Shown here in pieces: positions 8,737 through 17,001 of a DNA stretch of 64,000 nucleotides. The translations under genes and the position numbers were made by a program. Each line of letters begins with the position of its first letter. Position 1 is the first letter of the stretch. The notes below the pieces were generated by a model that searched no databases, was not told where the DNA came from, and saw only the letters and a list, made by a program, of their open reading frames with translations. The DNA comes from DASWOJ01 sp964242415 (GTDB lineage Bacteria > Pseudomonadota > Alphaproteobacteria > Acetobacterales > Acetobacteraceae): assembly GCA_964242415.1 (NCBI GenBank), contig CAXTAT010000010.1, positions 99,938 through 163,937 on the forward strand. The letters run 5' to 3'.

Positions 8737-10166
8737 TGGAGTTCCCGACCATCGCGGCGGCCAGCCGGGTCATCGCCGCCGGCCAGGCCTCCCCGGTGGA
8801 CCTCATGCAGGCCTGCCTCGACCGCATCGCCCGGCACGACGGCGCGCTGCACAGCTTCATCCGCACCACGCCGGAGCAGGCGCTGGCCGACGCGCGCGCC
8901 TCCGAGGCCCGCCATCAGGCAGGCGCCGCGCTGGGTCCGCTCGACGGCATCCCGATCGCGCATAAGGACATCTACGAAACGGCGGGCATCCCGACCACCG
9001 CTCACTCCCGCCTGCTGCAGGATCATGTCCCGGAGCATGACGGGACCGTGGTGCGGCGGCTGCGGGAGGCCGGAACGGTGATGCTCGGCAAGCTGGCCAC
9101 CCACGAGTTTGCCTTTGGCGGCCCGTCGTTCGACCTGCCCTGGCCGCCGGTCCGCAACCCATGGGACCCGGCCCGCTTCACCGCCGGCAGCAGCAGCGGC
9201 ACCGGGGCGGCGGTGGCGGCCGGGTTCATCCTGGGCGGCACCGGGTCCGACACCGGCGGCAGCATCCGCGGCCCGGCGGCGCTGTGCGGCATCGCGGGGA
9301 TCAAGCCGACCTATGGCCTGTGCCCCCGCACCGGCATCCTGCCGCTGACCTACAGCATGGACCATGCGGGACCGATGGCCTGGACGGTAGAGGACTGTGC
9401 CCTGCTGCTGCAGGCCATGACCGGCCCCGACCCGGCGGACCCTGCCAGCGCGCATCGCCCGGTGCCGGACTTCTCGGCTGCGTCCGGCCGAGGGATCGCC
9501 GGCCTGCAGATCGGCGTCGTGCGGTTATGGCACGAGGTGGAGCACCCCGTCAGCCCCGCCACCCTGGCCGGGATCGAGGGCGCGGCGGACCTGTTCCGCA
9601 GCCTGGGCGCCGAGGTGCGGGACGTGGCCCTGCCCAGCCTGGAAGACTTCTACGCCTGCGGCTTCCTGATCCTGGTCACCGAGGCCTACGCCGCGCATGA
9701 GCCTTGGCTGCAGACCAGGTTCAACGACTACGGCGAGCTGTTGCGCGACCGCATGGCCCTGGGTGCCCTGGTCAGCGGCGCCGATTACGTGCAGGCGGTC
9801 CGCCGCCGCCGCGAGCTGTGCGCGGCGGTGCAGGCGGCGATGGCCGGGGTTGACCTGCTGCTGACCGCCTCGGCCACCGGGGAGGCGCCGCTGATCGACC
9901 AGGTGCCGAAGTGGGCGATGTTCGGCCCGCCCAGCCTGACGATGCCGTTCAACGTCACGGGACAGCCCGCGCTGTCGGTGTGCAGCGGCTACGGCGAGGG
10001 CGGGATGCCGGTGTCGATCCAACTGGCCGGCCGGCCGTTCGAGGACGCGACGGTCCTGGCGGCGGGCATGGCGTTCGAGGCCGGGACGGGGTTCCGGGCA
10101 CATAGGCCCAGCTTGTCCAGTCCCGGCTTGTCCAATCCGGTCACCCAGCCAATATCTGCCGCCTGA
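8736..10166 (+). CDS. Amidase signature family hydrolase, AtzE-like
   Basis: This 476-residue amidase has the full Ser-cisSer-Lys triad: Lys77 in IAHKDIYE, the serine cluster at 152-154 (AGSSSGTGAA), and nucleophile Ser176 in SDTGGSIRGPAA. Amidase-signature enzymes hydrolyse amide bonds in the cytoplasm. Pairing with the small upstream GatC-like protein resembles AtzE-AtzG rather than GatA, whose GatB and GatC partners are absent here. The true substrate is unknown. A GTG at 8733 is the alternative start, adding one residue. Confidence 0.9.
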   Translation: MEFPTIAAASRVIAAGQASPVDLMQACLDRIARHDGALHSFIRTTPEQALADARASEARHQAGAALGPLDGIPIAHKDIYETAGIPTTAHSRLLQDHVPEHDGTVVRRLREAGTVMLGKLATHEFAFGGPSFDLPWPPVRNPWDPARFTAGSSSGTGAAVAAGFILGGTGSDTGGSIRGPAALCGIAGIKPTYGLCPRTGILPLTYSMDHAGPMAWTVEDCALLLQAMTGPDPADPASAHRPVPDFSAASGRGIAGLQIGVVRLWHEVEHPVSPATLAGIEGAADLFRSLGAEVRDVALPSLEDFYACGFLILVTEAYAAHEPWLQTRFNDYGELLRDRMALGALVSGADYVQAVRRRRELCAAVQAAMAGVDLLLTASATGEAPLIDQVPKWAMFGPPSLTMPFNVTGQPALSVCSGYGEGGMPVSIQLAGRPFEDATVLAAGMAFEAGTGFRAHRPSLSSPGLSNPVTQPISAA

Positions 10167-10204
10167 ACAGCCAGGGAGCCTCCCATGCCGGCCAGCCTGC
10201 CCGC

Positions 10205-10489
10205 ATGAGCGATGTCATCGAGTTCAAGCGCCGCAAGGAGGACACCTTGTGGGCCGTCGTCGCCCAGGTCGGACGGGCCACCCGGGTGGCGGAAATCTTT
10301 CCTAGCCGTGAGCGCGCCCTGGCCGACCGTGCCTGGCGGGAGCAGCAGATCAGGGCCTACGCTGGTCTGCTGGCGTCCTGCCGCCAGCCGGCACCGCGCT
10401 ACAGCGTTGCGCCGATCCGCCCGGCGGACCTGCCGCGGGCCTGGAAGCCGCTGCCGGCATTGGGGTTCCTGCGCGGACAGTTCATCTAG
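10205..10489 (+). CDS. Hypothetical protein, 94 residues
   Basis: This small soluble protein starts MSDVIEFKRRKEDTLW and ends LRGQFI, with a basic N-terminus and an arginine-rich middle (PSRERALADRAWREQ). I do not recognise a named domain. It follows the amidase after 38 bases and precedes the hydrolase gene by 27, so it may sit in the same transcript. GC-rich third positions support coding. Confidence 0.6.
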   Translation: MSDVIEFKRRKEDTLWAVVAQVGRATRVAEIFPSRERALADRAWREQQIRAYAGLLASCRQPAPRYSVAPIRPADLPRAWKPLPALGFLRGQFI

Positions 10490-10516
10490 GATTTCGGTCG
10501 GGCAACCTGGAGCGGC

Positions 10517-11578
10517 ATGAGGGCGCTCCCCATATCCGGCGGGTCGGGCCGGATAGTCCTGCCCGTGCCAGCACCCGAACGTGGAACCGCCGTGATTGAC
10601 CGTCGCACCCTGCTGAGCGCCGCAGCCGCGAGCGCTGCCGTGCCTATGACTGCCTCCGCTCAAGCCGCCTCCGCTTCTCAAGCCACCCCCTCTCAAGCCG
10701 TCGCGCCGCAGCGCACCACCTGGTGCGACACTGCCCGCAAGCGCGATGTTCCGGTGCTGATCCGCCTCCCCGCCGGGTCCGGCCCGGCGCCGCTGGTGTT
10801 GCTGTCGCACGGTCTCGGCGGCTCACGTGAGGGCCTGGCCTATTTGGGCGAAGCCCTGGCCAGGGCGGGGTATGTTGCCATCCACCTGCAGCACAAGGGG
10901 TCAGACGCCGCCATCTGGCAGGGCGCCGCCGATGTGCGCGCCTCCATGGGCGCTGCCGTGACCGACATCGGCGCCGCGTTGGCCCGGCTGCAGGACGTGG
11001 TGTTCGCGCTCGACACCGTGCAGGCCGATGGCGAGCCGCTGCTGCAGAGCCGGATCGACCAGGACCGCATCGCCATCGCCGGGCACTCCTATGGCGCCTG
11101 GACGGTCAGCCACATGCTGGGTGAGCGGCTACCGCTGGGCGGCTTCGGCCTGAACCTGCCGGACCCGCGGCTGCGGGCGGGAATCGCGCTGTCGCCCATC
11201 CCGCCGCTGCCCATTCCGGTGATCGGTGTGCCGGCTGCGGTCGCCTACCGCGGCATCACCGCGCCGATCCTGCATGTGACGGGCACGCGGGACAGCGGCA
11301 TGGGCGTGCCCAACTGGCAGGCGCGCACCGTCGGCTATCGGACGGCCACCTCGCCGGGCCTGCTGGCGGTGCTGGACGGCGCGGTCCATGCCTCGTTTGC
11401 CGGGGAGCCGGAGGTCGGCGGCTATTGGAACGATCCGACCTATCAGCCGCGCACCGCCCGGCTGGCGTGCTGGTTCCTGGACGCGGTCCTGCGTGGCGAC
11501 GGCAACGCGCGCACGGCGCTGCTGCGCGGCGAAGGGTTGGCGCCCCGCGACGTCGTCGAGAGCAAGGGCATGGCCTGA
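10517..11578 (+). CDS. Exported alpha/beta hydrolase (dienelactone hydrolase/PAF-acetylhydrolase-like)
   Basis: This 353-residue protein has a Tat-type leader (DRRTLLSAAAASAA) and an alpha/beta-hydrolase core. The oxyanion strand is LLSHGLGGSREG, the nucleophile elbow is AGHSYGAWT, the likely acid is in TGTRDSG and the catalytic His in GAVHASF. The ATG at 10517 has a GGAG before it, but the Tat motif then sits 27 residues in; a GTG at 10592 would place the leader at the terminus and may be the real start. The substrate is unknown; esters are likely. Confidence 0.82.
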   Translation: MRALPISGGSGRIVLPVPAPERGTAVIDRRTLLSAAAASAAVPMTASAQAASASQATPSQAVAPQRTTWCDTARKRDVPVLIRLPAGSGPAPLVLLSHGLGGSREGLAYLGEALARAGYVAIHLQHKGSDAAIWQGAADVRASMGAAVTDIGAALARLQDVVFALDTVQADGEPLLQSRIDQDRIAIAGHSYGAWTVSHMLGERLPLGGFGLNLPDPRLRAGIALSPIPPLPIPVIGVPAAVAYRGITAPILHVTGTRDSGMGVPNWQARTVGYRTATSPGLLAVLDGAVHASFAGEPEVGGYWNDPTYQPRTARLACWFLDAVLRGDGNARTALLRGEGLAPRDVVESKGMA

Positions 11579-11648
11579 CCGCCTGGTCCCGCACGCAACC
11601 CGGACACCGGCGCGGGGTTAAGCCCCACACCCCAGTTCCAGGACCACC

Positions 11649-11969
11649 ATGCCCCACAGCAAGACCAAGTCCGACAACGACACCAGCCACGCCCGCTCCG
11701 CCAAGGCGCAAAAGGCCGATGAGGTGCAGGAGGCCGGCAGCGCCAAGGCCGGTGCCGGCCACCCCGAGGTGCCCGAGGGCGGCAAGGCTGCCGCTCCGCT
11801 GCAAAGCAAGGGTCATCCGATGCCCGCAGCCTCGCGCGCCGACGCGGATAGCACGACCGAGGATGGTACCAGCTCCGCCACCGTCGGCAAGGCCGAGAAG
11901 GAGGCAGCCTTCGAGAAGGCGCAGTTGACGCAGGAGCAGCACGGCCGCGGGCACCGCAAGTCGGAATAG
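11649..11969 (+). CDS. Small disordered Lys/Ala-rich protein
   Basis: This 106-residue protein is low in complexity and highly charged (MPHSKTKSDNDTSHARSAKA), with no hydrophobic core, so it is probably intrinsically disordered. Similar short hydrophilic proteins occur in desiccation or stress responses, but I cannot place it in a family. A CCAGGACCACC sequence precedes the ATG. It is flanked by convergent and codirectional genes with no clear operon link. Confidence 0.55.
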   Translation: MPHSKTKSDNDTSHARSAKAQKADEVQEAGSAKAGAGHPEVPEGGKAAAPLQSKGHPMPAASRADADSTTEDGTSSATVGKAEKEAAFEKAQLTQEQHGRGHRKSE

Positions 11970-11999
11970 CCGCCAGCGGCTTGCTTGCGGCGGGCGCGG

Positions 12000-13505
12000 C
12001 TACCCCCTGGGCAGCCGCGCCCCCCGGGGCACCATCAGCACGACCAGCAACGTCAGGGCAGCCGCACCGGCGGCCATCAGGAACACCCCGTGCAGGGCGC
12101 TTGCCAAGGCCACAGTCAAATCCGCTAACTGGCCCGGCGCCAACGTCAGGCGGTGCAGCGGCTCGACCAGGTCCTGCACCGCGTCCTGCGCACCCGGACC
12201 CGCCCGCAGCAGCCCGGCGTTCAGCACGCCACCGAAGGCCGCCGCACCCAGCGCCTGACCGATTAGCCGACAGAAGAAGAACAGCGACGTGGCGCGGCCT
12301 CGATCCTCCCGCGCGACGCTGCCCTGCACCGCGACATTGAACACCAGGCTTTGCAGCCCCAACCCCAGCCCTGCCAACGCACACGCCAGGGCCACCCAGC
12401 CCATTGCCTGTCCCGGCCGCAGCAGCGCCAGACCGGCGCCGCCCAGGGTCACCAGCACCGACCCGGCCAGCGCCAGCGGCCGGTAGGCCACCCGGTTCAG
12501 CATCCGGCTGAGGGTCAGGGCGGCCAACGACCAAGCCACCGTCAGCACGCCCAGCATCACCCCGGCCATCAGGGCGCTTCGGCCCAGCACGCCCTGCACC
12601 CAGCTTGGCAGGAATGCCGTCGCGCCGATCAGCAGCATGCCGCACACCAGGCTCGACAGGTTGCCGGCGACGATCAGCGGGTTGCGCCACAAGTAGAGCG
12701 GCAAAATCGGCGCAGTGCTCCGCCGTTCCCGCCATGCGAACCCTGCCAGGGCCAGGACCCCTGCCGTTGCCAAGGCAGCCAGACCGGCCCGGCTGAACGA
12801 CCCGTGCTGCACCAGCGCCGCCATGATAGCGCCAATGCCTGCCGCCAGCAGCCCGGCGTCTGCCAGGTCGATGGGCGCGCGCCGTCCGACCGGCGCCGGC
12901 TCGTCCAGGAACCGGGCCACCAGCGCCATCGTCAGCAGCCCGATCGGCAGGTTGACCCAGAACACGAACGGCCACCCGAGCGTGCCCACGAAGAACGACC
13001 CCAGCAGCGGCCCGACGATCGCCGCGATGCCCCAAATGCCGCTGACATAGCCCAGCAGCCGCGGCCGGTCCGGCGGGGCGGACACGTCGGCGATGATGAT
13101 CGTCGCCATCGGCACCAGCCCGCCGCCGCCCAGGCCCTGCACGGCGCGGAAGGCGATCAGCGACGCCATGCTCCAGGCGCAACCGCACAGCAGCGAGCCC
13201 AGCAGGAACACCGCGACGCTGCCGATATAGACGCGCCGGCGGCCATAGCTGTCGGCCAGCCGGCCATAGATCGGCGTCATCACCGCCTGGCACAGCAAGT
13301 AGATGCCGAAGGCCCAGGTGAACAGATCGAAGCCGCCGAGCTGGCCGACGATGGTGGGCATGGCGGTGCTGATCACCGTGATCTCCACCGCGGCCATGAA
13401 GGTGGACACCAGCATCGCGCCGACGATGATGCGCTGGCGACGCGGGGCGATGCCGGGCCGGCCGGCGTTGCGGGAGGCGGGCCATCCGGCTTGCGTCGTG
13501 CTCAT
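12000..13505 (-). CDS. MFS drug exporter, DHA2 (EmrB/QacA) family
   Basis: This 501-residue transporter should have 14 membrane segments. The DHA2 motif after helix 1 is FMAAVEITVISTAMPTIVGQ, and the loop 2-3 motif is YGRLADSYGRRRVY. A motif-C-like stretch follows with PLLGSFFVGTLGWPFVFWVN. Such pumps use the proton gradient to export drugs or metabolites. The start at 13505 gives MSTTQAGW and a normal length, though no strong Shine-Dalgarno is seen. It is divergent from a MAPEG gene. Confidence 0.92.
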   Translation of the reverse strand: MSTTQAGWPASRNAGRPGIAPRRQRIIVGAMLVSTFMAAVEITVISTAMPTIVGQLGGFDLFTWAFGIYLLCQAVMTPIYGRLADSYGRRRVYIGSVAVFLLGSLLCGCAWSMASLIAFRAVQGLGGGGLVPMATIIIADVSAPPDRPRLLGYVSGIWGIAAIVGPLLGSFFVGTLGWPFVFWVNLPIGLLTMALVARFLDEPAPVGRRAPIDLADAGLLAAGIGAIMAALVQHGSFSRAGLAALATAGVLALAGFAWRERRSTAPILPLYLWRNPLIVAGNLSSLVCGMLLIGATAFLPSWVQGVLGRSALMAGVMLGVLTVAWSLAALTLSRMLNRVAYRPLALAGSVLVTLGGAGLALLRPGQAMGWVALACALAGLGLGLQSLVFNVAVQGSVAREDRGRATSLFFFCRLIGQALGAAAFGGVLNAGLLRAGPGAQDAVQDLVEPLHRLTLAPGQLADLTVALASALHGVFLMAAGAAALTLLVVLMVPRGARLPRG

Positions 13506-13683
13506 AGGGATGAATGAGGCCCGAAAGGCCCTGGCTGCAACCCGCCTTGCCGCAGCTGCACGGATCATGCCTGCGAGTCCCGTCATTGCGGGCCGCGCTT
13601 GCGGCGCGGCAACCCGGCGGGGGTGCCCAGCGAACCGTCCCTGCCTGCCCGGCGTTCCCCGCACTTACCTCCTAGGAGCCGTC

Positions 13684-14070
13684 ATGACCATCGAACTCTC
13701 CCTGCTCGCCTGGTCGGTCGTGCTCGGCCTGTTGCACGCTCTTGCCACAGGGCAGTTTGCCACCCTGCAGTTTGGCGTGAAGTACAACATGGGTCCCCGC
13801 GACGAGGGCAAGCAGTTGACCGGCGTCGGCGCCCGGGTGCAGCGGGCGTTCGCCAACTACATGCAAACCTTTCCGTTCTTCGCCGCCGCCGTACTGATCG
13901 CCCACGCCGCCGGGCGGCATGGCTGGCTGACCGTTACCGGCGCGCAGCTCTACTTCTGGGCGAGGCTGGCCTACGTGCCGCTGTATGCCGCCGGCGTCCC
14001 AGTGGTGCGGACCGTGGCATTCTTGGTGGCGACGTTGGGCATCGCGCTGATCCTGATCGCGCTCACCTGA
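13684..14070 (+). CDS. MAPEG family membrane protein
   Basis: This 128-residue protein has four membrane helices and the MAPEG-type loop with RVQRAFANYMQTFPFFAAAV, where N and the following aromatic residues are conserved. Eukaryotic MAPEG members use glutathione; most bacterial ones are uncharacterised. AGGAG lies seven bases before the ATG at 13684. A second, different MAPEG protein is encoded at 29897-30313. Confidence 0.9.
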   Translation: MTIELSLLAWSVVLGLLHALATGQFATLQFGVKYNMGPRDEGKQLTGVGARVQRAFANYMQTFPFFAAAVLIAHAAGRHGWLTVTGAQLYFWARLAYVPLYAAGVPVVRTVAFLVATLGIALILIALT

Positions 14071-14095
14071 CGCAAGCCGTTCGGGGCGCCGGGCG

Positions 14096-14716
14096 TCACG
14101 CGTGGGGGTGGGCCAGCACCGCGCGCAGGTTGCGGGCGGCGATGTCCAGCACCGCCGGGTCGCCGCTGACCATCATCGCCGCGATGGCGCCATCGATCAC
14201 CAGCAATACCTGCCGAGCCAGCACCGCCGGCGCGGCGTATCCGGCCTCCGCGGCCAGCCCGGCCAGGAATGCCAGGATCGCCCCGTGGTGCCCGGCCGTC
14301 ATCTCGCGCAGCCAGGTGGCGCCGCCGCCGCCCTTCGCACCCTCCGCCGCGGCGTTCATGAAGGCACAACCATAGAACCGGTCGCCAACGAACCAGGGGC
14401 GCAGGGCGTCGATCGCCCCGGCCAAGCGGCCGGTCGGGTCGGGGCTGGCGGCCTCGATGCCGGCGAAGAAGGTGGCCCGCCACTCGGCACCCTCCCGCGC
14501 CAGCACCTCCCGCAGTAGCGCCTCCTTGGAGCCAAAGTGGTTGTACAACGTCATCTTGGACGCGCCGGCCTCGGCCAGGATGCGGTCGATGCCGGTGGCG
14601 TGGATGCCGTCGCGACAGAACAGGTCGCGCGCGACCTCGACGATACGCTCGTGCGGCGACAGGCGGCGGGTGGTGTCCTGGTCGTTGTCCGGCTTGGGCG
14701 CAGTGGCGGAGGGCAT
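14096..14716 (-). CDS. TetR/AcrR family transcriptional regulator
   Basis: This 206-residue repressor has an N-terminal HTH (about residues 24-65): RIVEVARDLFCRDGIHATG, then AEAGASKMTLYNHFGSKEALL. The ligand domain follows and includes a single cysteine in YGCAFMNAAAEG. It is divergent from the osmC-ACAD-ferredoxin-rhodanese operon with 209 bases between, and two palindromes in that gap are likely operators. The inference is autoregulation plus control of the operon. The inducer is unknown. Confidence 0.92.
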   Translation of the reverse strand: MPSATAPKPDNDQDTTRRLSPHERIVEVARDLFCRDGIHATGIDRILAEAGASKMTLYNHFGSKEALLREVLAREGAEWRATFFAGIEAASPDPTGRLAGAIDALRPWFVGDRFYGCAFMNAAAEGAKGGGGATWLREMTAGHHGAILAFLAGLAAEAGYAAPAVLARQVLLVIDGAIAAMMVSGDPAVLDIAARNLRAVLAHPHA

Positions 14717-14734
14717 CCGGCGTAATCCTCAACA

Positions 14735-14749
14735 GCCTATATTATAGGC
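14735..14749. promoter_or_regulatory. 15-bp palindrome upstream of tetR, likely autoregulatory operator
   Basis: GCCTATATTATAGGC has perfect 7-bp arms around one central T. It lies 19 bases before the TetR start, inside an AT-rich patch that also looks like a -10 region. Position and symmetry suit a TetR-dimer site, but binding is inferred. Confidence 0.55.
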
Positions 14750-14889
14750 AGCGCGTGGTGGATTCGTGAGCAGGCGACGTCGCCTGGTCTGTGACAGTCT
14801 TGACGCAAAGAGCGGGCTGGTCAAACATCTTAGCTGTTTGTACTGGCACAGCCATTGCAAAGTCTTCGTTCAACGTCTTCTCTAAGACT

Positions 14890-14906
14890 GACCGTTCTGT
14901 TCGGTC
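14890..14906. promoter_or_regulatory. Inverted repeat upstream of osmC operon, likely TetR operator
   Basis: GACCGTTCTGTTCGGTC has 5-bp arms (GACCG/CGGTC) separated by seven bases. It ends 19 bases before the OsmC start and just before the ribosome-binding site. GACCG..CGGTC half-sites are common among TetR-family operators. It differs from the palindrome near tetR, so one of the two may belong to another regulator. Confidence 0.5.
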
Positions 14907-14925
14907 GCTATAAGGAGTTCAAGGG

Positions 14926-15489
14926 ATGAGCGCTACCATCAAGCAGGCCTCGATAGTCCAACCTCCCACGGCCATGACAGGCTGCTTGGCCCCGATCGAC
15001 AAGGGCGGCCTGGACGAGCTGATCGCCAAGGGCAAGGCCAATCCGCAGGCCATCAAAACGCTGAAGTGCCGCACGGTGGCCGAGGGCCGGTTCCGCCACC
15101 TGAACATGATCCGCGACCTGCCGCCCTACATCGTCGACGAGCCGCCGGGCCTGCTGGGCGACGACACTGCGCCGAACCCGTCCGAGGCGTCGCTTGCCGC
15201 GCTGGGCTCGTGCCTGGCGGTCGGCATCCACGCCAACGCGGTCGCCCGCGGCATCGTCGTCCGCAAGCTGGAGATCGAGCTTGAGGCCGACATCAACATC
15301 ACTGCTGTCTGGGGCACGGGCGACATCTCGCCGAAGCCGGTCGGCTTCGACGCCGTGCGCGCCAAGGTCCACCTGGAGGCCGACGCCCCAAAGGAGGAGC
15401 TGGACGGCCTGATCGCCCATGCCACCCGGTGGTCGCCGGTTGCCAATACCTTCACCAAGCCGGTTGCCCTCGACGTGATGCCAGTCTGA
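14926..15489 (+). CDS. OsmC-like protein lacking the second redox cysteine
   Basis: This 187-residue protein has the OsmC fold with the hallmark NPSEASLAALGSC carrying Cys96. In organic-hydroperoxide reductases (OsmC/Ohr) a second Cys sits in a CPV motif about 65-75 residues later; here that place reads WSPVANTF, with Ser170. A thiol peroxidase cycle of the usual kind is therefore doubtful. A strong TAAGGAG precedes the ATG. It is first in an apparent operon with an ACAD-fold protein, a ferredoxin and a rhodanese, so a thiol or persulfide role is plausible. Confidence 0.88.
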   Translation: MSATIKQASIVQPPTAMTGCLAPIDKGGLDELIAKGKANPQAIKTLKCRTVAEGRFRHLNMIRDLPPYIVDEPPGLLGDDTAPNPSEASLAALGSCLAVGIHANAVARGIVVRKLEIELEADINITAVWGTGDISPKPVGFDAVRAKVHLEADAPKEELDGLIAHATRWSPVANTFTKPVALDVMPV

Positions 15490-15543
15490 CCCAACTGAGG
15501 TCTGACTGAACTGGTCTGATCCAGCAATTAGGGGACGCCGCCT

Positions 15544-16683
15544 ATGAGTGATGCACTGCAAGCCCAGCGCGAGGCGTCCCCGCAAGCCGGCCTGCGCGCC
15601 GTGATCGATGCCGAGTTGGCGCCGATCACGCGCCAGATCGACCACGACGGCCTATATCCGGTCCAGGCGATGCGCGCTCTGGGCGGCGCCGGGCTGTATG
15701 GCCACCACCTGGCCGCCACTGCGGACCGGCCCAGCATTGGCCAGGCCATCGACGCCATGGCGGCTGTCAGCGAGACCTGCATGTCGGCGGGGTTCTGCAC
15801 CTGGTGCCAGGACGCCAGCGGCTGGTACTTGGAACAATCGGACAATGCGGCGCTCCGCGCCAAGTGGCAGCCCGGCCTGGCCAGCGGCGCCGAGATGGGC
15901 GGCACCGGGCTGTCCAACCCGATGAAGTCGCTCGCCGGCATCGAGAAGTTCAAGTTGCGCGGCAGGCGCGTGCCCGGCGGCTACGAGGTGTCCGGCGTGC
16001 TGCCCTGGGTCAGCAACCTCGGCGAGGGCCACCTGTTCGGCACCATCTTCGAGGACGCCGAGCGCGACGGCCACCGCGTGATGGCAATGATCCGCTGCGG
16101 CCAGCCCGGCGTGTCGCTGAAGCAAAACGCCCACTTCGTCGCCCTGGAAGGCACCGGCACCTACAGCGTGCTGTTCCGCCGCGCCTTCATCGCCGACGAG
16201 CAACTGCTGGCCGACCCGGTTGGCGATATGGTGCGGCGCATCAAGGCCGGGTTCATCCTGTTGCAGACCGGCATGGGCATCGGCGTCACCCAGGCGTGCA
16301 TCGACCTGATGCGCGAGGCCGACGTGACGCACGCCCACACTAACAAGTACCTGCCCCGCCGCCCCGACGACTTCGCTGGCGACCTGGCGGCGCTGCGTGA
16401 GGAAATCGCCCGGCTGTCGCTGACGCCGTTGGAGCAGGCGCCGGAGTACCTGCGCGCCGTGCTGACCGCGCGCCTGAAGGTGAGCGAACTCACGCTGGAG
16501 GCTGGGCAATCGGCGCTGCTGCATCATGGCTCCCGCGGCTACATTGAGGGATCGCCGGTCAACCGCCGCATCCGCGAGGGGCACTTCGTCGCCATCATCA
16601 CCCCCTCCATCCGCCACCTGCGCCAGGAGTTGAGCCGGCCGGAGCTTCGCCCGGTGACCGCCACGCCGGGAAGCCTGCACTAG
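15544..16683 (+). CDS. Acyl-CoA dehydrogenase-fold flavoprotein without the usual catalytic Glu
   Basis: This 379-residue protein aligns by pattern with acyl-CoA dehydrogenases: an N-terminal helical domain, a middle beta domain with EMGGTGLSNPMKS and GYEVSGVLPWVSN, and a C-terminal helical domain with HGSRGYIEGSPVNRRIRE. At the place where these enzymes carry the base in a YEGT-type motif it reads IITPSIRHLR, so Thr (about 353) replaces Glu. ACAD-fold monooxygenases (DszC-like) also lack this base. The start ATG at 15544 lies 54 bases after osmC. The next gene starts directly after its stop. Confidence 0.85.
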   Translation: MSDALQAQREASPQAGLRAVIDAELAPITRQIDHDGLYPVQAMRALGGAGLYGHHLAATADRPSIGQAIDAMAAVSETCMSAGFCTWCQDASGWYLEQSDNAALRAKWQPGLASGAEMGGTGLSNPMKSLAGIEKFKLRGRRVPGGYEVSGVLPWVSNLGEGHLFGTIFEDAERDGHRVMAMIRCGQPGVSLKQNAHFVALEGTGTYSVLFRRAFIADEQLLADPVGDMVRRIKAGFILLQTGMGIGVTQACIDLMREADVTHAHTNKYLPRRPDDFAGDLAALREEIARLSLTPLEQAPEYLRAVLTARLKVSELTLEAGQSALLHHGSRGYIEGSPVNRRIREGHFVAIITPSIRHLRQELSRPELRPVTATPGSLH

Positions 16684-16989
16684 ATGGCGCACGCCATCGT
16701 GCACGGACCCGGCGGCGACACGACCCTGGCCAGCTTGTCCGGGGAGAGCGTGATGCAGTTGGCCCGTGCCGCCGGGCTGCCGGTGCTGGGGGAGTGCAAC
16801 GGCTCCCTCGCCTGCGCCACCTGCCACGTCGTGGTCGATCCCGAGTGGATGGATCGCCTGCCGCCGATCTCGGACGACGAGGAGGCAATGCTGGACACCG
16901 TGTTCGACCTAACGCCGACCAGCCGGCTGAGCTGCCAGATTTCCCTCACCGACGCGCTGGATGGCCTGCGCGTCAGCCTGCCCACCTAA
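16684..16989 (+). CDS. [2Fe-2S] ferredoxin, adrenodoxin type
   Basis: This 101-residue ferredoxin has cluster ligands Cys38, Cys44, Cys47 and Cys84 in GECNGSLACATCHV and RLSCQI, the CX5CX2C...C spacing of adrenodoxin/Isc-type ferredoxins. It carries single electrons between a reductase and an oxygenase or biosynthetic enzyme. Its ATG follows the stop of the ACAD-fold gene with no gap, strong evidence of coupling and of a functional pair. No ferredoxin reductase is encoded nearby. Confidence 0.93.
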   Translation: MAHAIVHGPGGDTTLASLSGESVMQLARAAGLPVLGECNGSLACATCHVVVDPEWMDRLPPISDDEEAMLDTVFDLTPTSRLSCQISLTDALDGLRVSLPT

Positions 16990-17001
16990 AGGAGCGACCT
17001 C

